Below are positions 58,716 through 64,000 of a stretch of 64,000 nt of DNA, piece after piece. The notes under the pieces were generated by a model. The model was not told the DNA's origin. It saw nothing but the letters and a program-made list of their open reading frames with translations, and did not search any database. The DNA is from Laguncularia racemosa (lineage: Eukaryota; Streptophyta; Magnoliopsida; Myrtales; Combretaceae), in assembly GCA_037954665.1 (NCBI GenBank), contig JBBMOL010000022.1:3348001-3412000 (forward strand). Reading direction: 5' to 3'. Numbering within the stretch: position 1 is the stretch's first letter; every line of letters begins with the position of its first letter. The position numbers were made by a program, and so were the translations under genes.

Positions 58716-59816
58716 TCACAAAGAGGTGTACAAGTGAATCAAATGAGCCAACACGACCTAGCTCACCTTAGCTCATAAGTTAAATGGGCCGACTCATCAT
58801 AACCTATTTATTAAATGGGCTAAAATTTGTTGTCCTTAACCCAATCTACCTTAACTTGCAGGTCAAATGAGCTAGCCCACCAACTCAGCATGTTTAACCC
58901 AATTATATATTTTATAGATAGACATGTCAACCCAACCTAGTTTAACCTTCTATACACCTTAATGGGTTATATCAGGTATGTCTTATTTATCAAGAAAGTT
59001 GAAATCCATGTCTTATAAATTGCATTTCATTGTATTGAAGTACATTCCATTTGCATTAAGTATGAAAAATGAAATAGTTCTTTCAAAATAATGTCCATGT
59101 AAAATAAGCATAAAGGTGGTTATTTAGGGAATTTTTATATTTTTCTTGTTTAAGTTTAAATTCTTAGGATCTACTGATTGACTACACTACTTTAATGATG
59201 AATTGATGCTAATCATGTGGATTCATCATGTTACCTCATATAACAATATACGTCGGACCATATTGCTTGTCTTAAAAATCATAACTTTTTTATATTTATA
59301 GAAGTTAAAGTGAATTTAGGTACCATGATTTTAGCCCTTCATTTATTTTGAAATAAAGAAAAAGAAACCACTTGTACTGCTTTTTCAAATTTTTGGTAAA
59401 TTTTTTCTTTTTCCTTATATTTTGTAACCGATATACTAAAAGATCCATACTACTTTGTGTGGAGCAAATTTGCTTTCTTTAGGGAAAAAAAAAAGGAAAA
59501 CTTGTTAGAAATTATTGAATTATTTTATAGCATTAGTAAATAATTAAAAGAGCAAAAGACAATATCACACAAATACAAGAATATTTTGCACATATTTAAG
59601 ATTATAAATTTTCATTCTATCTAAGAAGATCATTAAAAAGTTTCCTTGTTCACCTATAAAAAGCTATATGTAGATAAGGTTAAGTAGAATCAGAACGTTT
59701 TAAAATCATCTAAGAAATTAAGAGGAATAAGTGACTGTTTACTTGAAGTTGCGAACTTGTGATTTGAATTTGATGATGGAATAGCGAGTAATGAAGTTGA
59801 TGAGTGATGAGTGGCT
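58716..59816. other. AT-rich DNA without recognisable genes
   Basis: 58740-58990 has repeated words such as aaatgggc and agctca/ctagccca, probably an old DNA transposon, but no ends were found. The rest is featureless. Confidence 0.4.
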
Positions 59817-62090
59817 CTGTCACGCCTCGAAAGGGGGCCTAGAAATCTCCACTAAAATCATCATGGCATGTGTACACCCCTTACATATGATCGTCTTACG
59901 AGTCAGAGATCGTAAGACTCTAAATAAATAATTGCATTTACAACTATTCATAGTATATATAATTGGATAATAAAATACAAATATGGATCCCGTATCCCAC
60001 GGTCAACCATGATCACAGAGAATTGATATCCCCTACCAACCAGTAAAATAGGGTAAACCCTACGTTTCTCAATTTCAAATTCTATTTACATAGGGGTCCA
60101 AACATTTCATCTAAGTAAATCTATCCTTCACAATTCTTACTTTGTTGTTCTGGTCTTCCAAAAATTTTCAATACTTCACATCTTATCCCATCCCGAGCTT
60201 TCATAATCGTTACCTACAAAAGAGTCTGTGAGGGGGTGAGCACACTATGGCTAAGTGAATGGGATGGTAACACTTTCAATGCTATGTATACACAAGAAAA
60301 TTCAAATCAAGTTATTAAACATATGCTATGCATGAGCAACCATATGAATGCAGCATCTCACGTGGTCTTTTGGTAACTGACGTAAAGTTTAGGGTTTACG
60401 CTCCCCTTGACCTTGGGTTGGGGATTCCGAAGCCACCATCAGTGCCTAGGTCATTACCCGATTTATTTATCTTATCACTTTGTTAATTATGATACTTTTT
60501 TAACTCAACAGTGAACGCTCTCGTGCCTCTCTACACTAGACAAAGCAAAACCCTCAAGGAAAAACCGAACTCGAAACCATCAAGGCACAACAATCCCCTA
60601 ATTACTTAGTTCGAACTTAGCGGAACAACGATCCTCTTGATCACTTTTGGCGCATCCTGTAGCAGTGATGGCCTTCAATCTCATGCAATGTCTTGTGGAA
60701 ATGCATGTCTAGTTTTAATCAGGTCCACTTCCTTAATTAATTGATTTAAGGTGATCAAACAACATATACAATCACAATCAATTCTCATTCAAGTCAATGA
60801 AGCAACTATCAAGCATTTCATTTCACACTCACCACAACAACAAAGATCCTACCTTTCTTATCACACAAACCGACACTAAACCCAGACCTTGCGGATGTAG
60901 ACTATCCAATCTTACAACAGATTAAATTAACTTGGCACCTCTCTGTGCCATTTCTTTTAAATGTCAAACCAACCACTCGGGGTTAATTTACAATCATCAT
61001 CCTAATACCTCTATGTCATCGCACTTCTCAAGTACTCTATCATTCTCACTTCCGAGAGCCAATGAGGTTGTCTCGTATTTCCTTTTTGATGTCCTCAAGA
61101 CATTTGTGTTATATGTTCGTGACACATCTTTAATTAAGGACAATTTACTAGATACTTTCCCTTACGTACTTAAGAAGGCAAGAAAATACAATCATTGAGT
61201 TGTAAAATCAAGATTTCACTCATGATTTGTATGATTGGGTTCATGAGTGTATTGTGTAGATATAATAGGAAAATAAGTTGCCTAGGTATATGTACACATT
61301 CAGGACCGACTCTGACATGTATACATAATGACATCTATAGACCCTATTCCAACTAAGCACACCTACTCAGTAGCTCTAGAAGGAAAAGCTAGGTATCTAT
61401 GTTCTGGTTTGATTTGGAAGAAAACAGTTTTAAATCATAGGTTAGGCTTGTGGTTATAGCACTAGCAATATGGCGCTAGGTGCTATTATTAAGGTAACGA
61501 CATCTAAACCCTTAGACCATACCATCCACTATATTCTTTATGACTTTTTCCCTAACTCATCAATCCCTACTATAATCACATTAAATTGCAAACACAACAA
61601 ACAACAATTTTACATGCATAGCAATCAACATACAACACAACATGATAGCATATCATTAAGTTTCTCACTCACTTGTTTAAGGTCATCATAGTCTTAGCCG
61701 TCATTAGGTGATTCTGACGTGTAGTCCTTTCTCCAAGTATGGTATCGAAGGGTCAGCTATAGCAACTCCATGCAATTTCCATTAGATTTCTCGATCTCTC
61801 GTTAACTCTTATTTCTTCTCAAACTTCCCGATGCCTTTCCCCACACTCATATACACAATCAATTCACCGATGGCACGCATGCACTTCCAGGTTATCCCTT
61901 CTTAACTTGATTACTTAATCAAGCTGGTCAGGCTACCGCTATTACATCAATGACACCTCTTTTCCTACTCAATTTCACACATAGATACATTCGCTTTCTT
62001 CATACAATTTCCTCTTCCTCCTCGGTTTCACCTTTCCATTCTTTCTTCTCTCATTTGTTGACATCTCCACCTATAAGGTTTCCCATCCTC
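59817..62090. repeat. LTR-like sequence beginning TGTCACGCC
   Basis: tgtcacgcctcgaaaggggg at 59818 is a common start of plant gypsy LTRs. A matching GGCGTGACA end was not found. About 2.3 kb follow with no domain. Could be a truncated solo LTR. Confidence 0.4.
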
Positions 62091-63190
62091 TGTACCAGTC
62101 TCTATCCTCACTCACACTTCCATCACCATACATACACCAGCCATTCCCACTCACCACATACACACACCAACCTACTCCTATCTATATACATACACACTCC
62201 ACACACCACGCACGCACCTACACGTACAAACACACAATCATACCACACACCTAATTACACACACACACAACTGCACTTTATTATCCTCCTTTCTCCTCAA
62301 GTCACACACACGCACCATTAGTGCCTACATACACACACACTTCATTCACTTCTCACACCACCAACATATATATACACACATACCCCACATGCACCTCACA
62401 CTCCAAATATGTACACATACACACATGCTCCACATACACCTTATACCACCAATACACTCGCACCCACATACTTCGCACACACTACATTCACCTTCCATAC
62501 CCACACACACATGTTCACACACCACACATCATCTCATACTCATACATACATATCCCACATACACCATCCTTAACTTCCATACACCATACACCATTTCACA
62601 CACATACATACATACCCACACACACCACTCCTTCCATATACATATACACACATGCTAAATACTCCACATACCATCCATATACACACTAGTACCACACACC
62701 CCACACCTTCCATACACCTATACACATTCTCCACACACCTATATACACACACATGCCGCACACACCACATACACATCATGCCATACACACATACTCACAA
62801 GCATTACACACACATGGTTCCTCCTTCCTTACACATACACACACTCTCACACCACACTATCATATACCTATACACACATCTTTACACACACTACACACCA
62901 TCACCCACACTTACATACATTCCATATACATCACACCCACCTTCCATATCCACACACACATATCCAAACCACACACCATTTCAATACGCATACACACATA
63001 TTCACACACTACACACTTGCCTCCTTTTTTCCCACACATACACACACATTCCTACACACACACCACCTACCGTCACATACACCCATCTTCACATAAACTA
63101 TACACCTTCATTCACACACACACACATACTCATCCTACACACTCACCTCTCCCTTTCCCACACATATTCACACATCCTTACACGCATCAC
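62090..63190. repeat. 1.1 kb CA-rich degenerate array
   Basis: Almost purine-free in long stretches on +, built from cacaca, cataca and ccacacacc words with irregular ttcc interruptions. The words cacaccacatacac and ccttccatacac recur. Long frames crossing it in several phases are composition artefacts. Looks like an expanded and decayed microsatellite. Confidence 0.85.
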
Positions 63191-63192
63191 GC

Positions 63193-64000
63193 GTGATAGG
63201 AATTAAAATCCTATAAGACCTATCATTGAGACGAGCCAAAGGATTTCAAATCTTGGCGATGAGGGTCCTCTTTGAACAAACTGACCCCAGAATGATTTGT
63301 ATACTAACTTCTTTTCTATTACTTATATGTTGTGTATTCCAACAGGTATACTTGTCGGGTCTTATAGGGCGATGGACAAACTCACTAATACTCAGCTTGT
63401 GGGTTATTCATGGACTGACCTAAACCGAAGATGAGTTGAACCAACAAATTCAATTGACTTGAAGAATCGGCTCATTGAAGACTATTTTTGTACTTGTTAT
63501 TTTTCTTTGAATCAATTACTTTGTAATTATTTTGGGACATTTTATTTGGTTGTATTTGTTGAATTTAGGATTGGCCACACTAGTGGCATAAACGTAATTT
63601 TTTTGACATTTTAACCCTAATTGGAACAAGTATAAATACTTGCTAAAGTAGGGTTTGTGGGAGCTTTTTGAACAATATTTTTCAGATTGGAAAATGTGAG
63701 GGTTGCCTTCATTTTTCACATACTCTTATCATTTCTTGAGTGAAGTGTGGCGAGTGGGATTTGATTCTTGTTGTGCGTAACATCAACAATGTCAAATCCA
63801 TCCTAATTCCCTACTAGTGAGTCATATCTGGTGAGGAATTAGTTTATTTTTTTATTGTAATTTTCACACAATTTTAGGGTTGGAATTCAATTGATTTCAT
63901 ATCCTTTTGATTGTGTTAGTGAAATCCATTTCGGAAATTGCAAGTTGTGAATTGTAATTATCATTATTGCTTGCGTGATTATCTTTTGACATTTAGAGGT
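63193..64000 (+). repeat. LTR related to those of E and F, cut by the window end
   Basis: Probably starts TGATAGGAATT near 63193. It shares with the E/F LTRs the order: gttgaatttaggattggccac, aaccctaa, the TATA inverted repeat CAAGTATAAATACTTG (63627-63642), tagggtttg, and tttttcagatt. The rest lies beyond 64000. Confidence 0.6.

Noticed and set aside
60932..61198. 88-codon frame on +
   Set aside because: Inside LTR-like sequence, no similarity I recognise, length expected by chance.
62321..63206. Long overlapping open frames of 122-184 codons rich in His and Thr
   Set aside because: They occur in several phases of the CA-rich array, which rarely forms stops. No domain, no codon bias and no start context.
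1..64000. Host protein-coding gene
   Set aside because: Every frame with recognisable motifs belongs to a retroelement; remaining frames are short and featureless.

Overview
This window is plant nuclear DNA made almost entirely of nested transposable elements. I see no host gene, rRNA gene or convincing tRNA gene. The plant assignment rests on the element lineages: Athila-like, CRM-like and Tekay/Del-like Ty3/gypsy elements, a plant L1-type LINE with a C-terminal RNase H, and primer-binding sites for initiator tRNA-Met. The species cannot be named from the sequence. Two CRM-lineage elements plus derivatives that look CRM-related suggest pericentromeric or centromeric chromatin, but no tandem centromeric satellite is present.

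Layout, left to right. (A) 1-5542: 3' part of an Athila-like element on +, with broken RT-RNase H-integrase, a long non-coding spacer, a PPT and a 1.6 kb 3' LTR. (B) 5731-12408: complete CRM-like element on -, TSD caaaa, whose gag-pol is one reading frame broken by five nonsense codons. (E) 13149-26562: CRM-related non-autonomous element on - with gag and protease only; its 5' LTR is split by (X) 18100-26493, a chimeric CRM element arranged LTR-int-LTR-int-LTR. Both of X's pol segments carry the same in-frame deletion of RT/RNase H. (G) 26889-38064: decayed Tekay-like element on -, split in its protease by (H) 31203-34589, a third gag-protease-only element on +. (K) 38100-40700: very decayed Ty3/gypsy pol on -. 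42857-57976: long inverted repeats of MULE type enclosing an L1-type LINE on +. That LINE is split by a 4.1 kb Tekay-like solo LTR, which holds another 2.1 kb solo LTR, and by (F) 51377-56162, a young gag-protease-only element with TSD catat. 57977-64000: Helitron-like doublet, LTR-like sequence, a 1.1 kb CA-rich array and the start of another LTR cut by the window edge.

The nesting gives a relative order: MULE-like repeats, then LINE, then solo LTR and F; E then X; G then H. Many reading frames are broken by TAG/TGA at former Trp, Gln or Arg codons, the pattern expected from decay of methylated cytosines.

The most unusual points are three. First, X has two copies of an in-frame RT deletion attached to two different integrase sequences. 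Second, a shared ACACGGCCGTGT-type palindrome array lies in the LTRs of four different gypsy elements, upstream of the TATA box wherever a TATA box could be placed. Third, there are three separate gag-protease-only elements. All boundaries, TSDs and comparisons were read by eye; no search was run.
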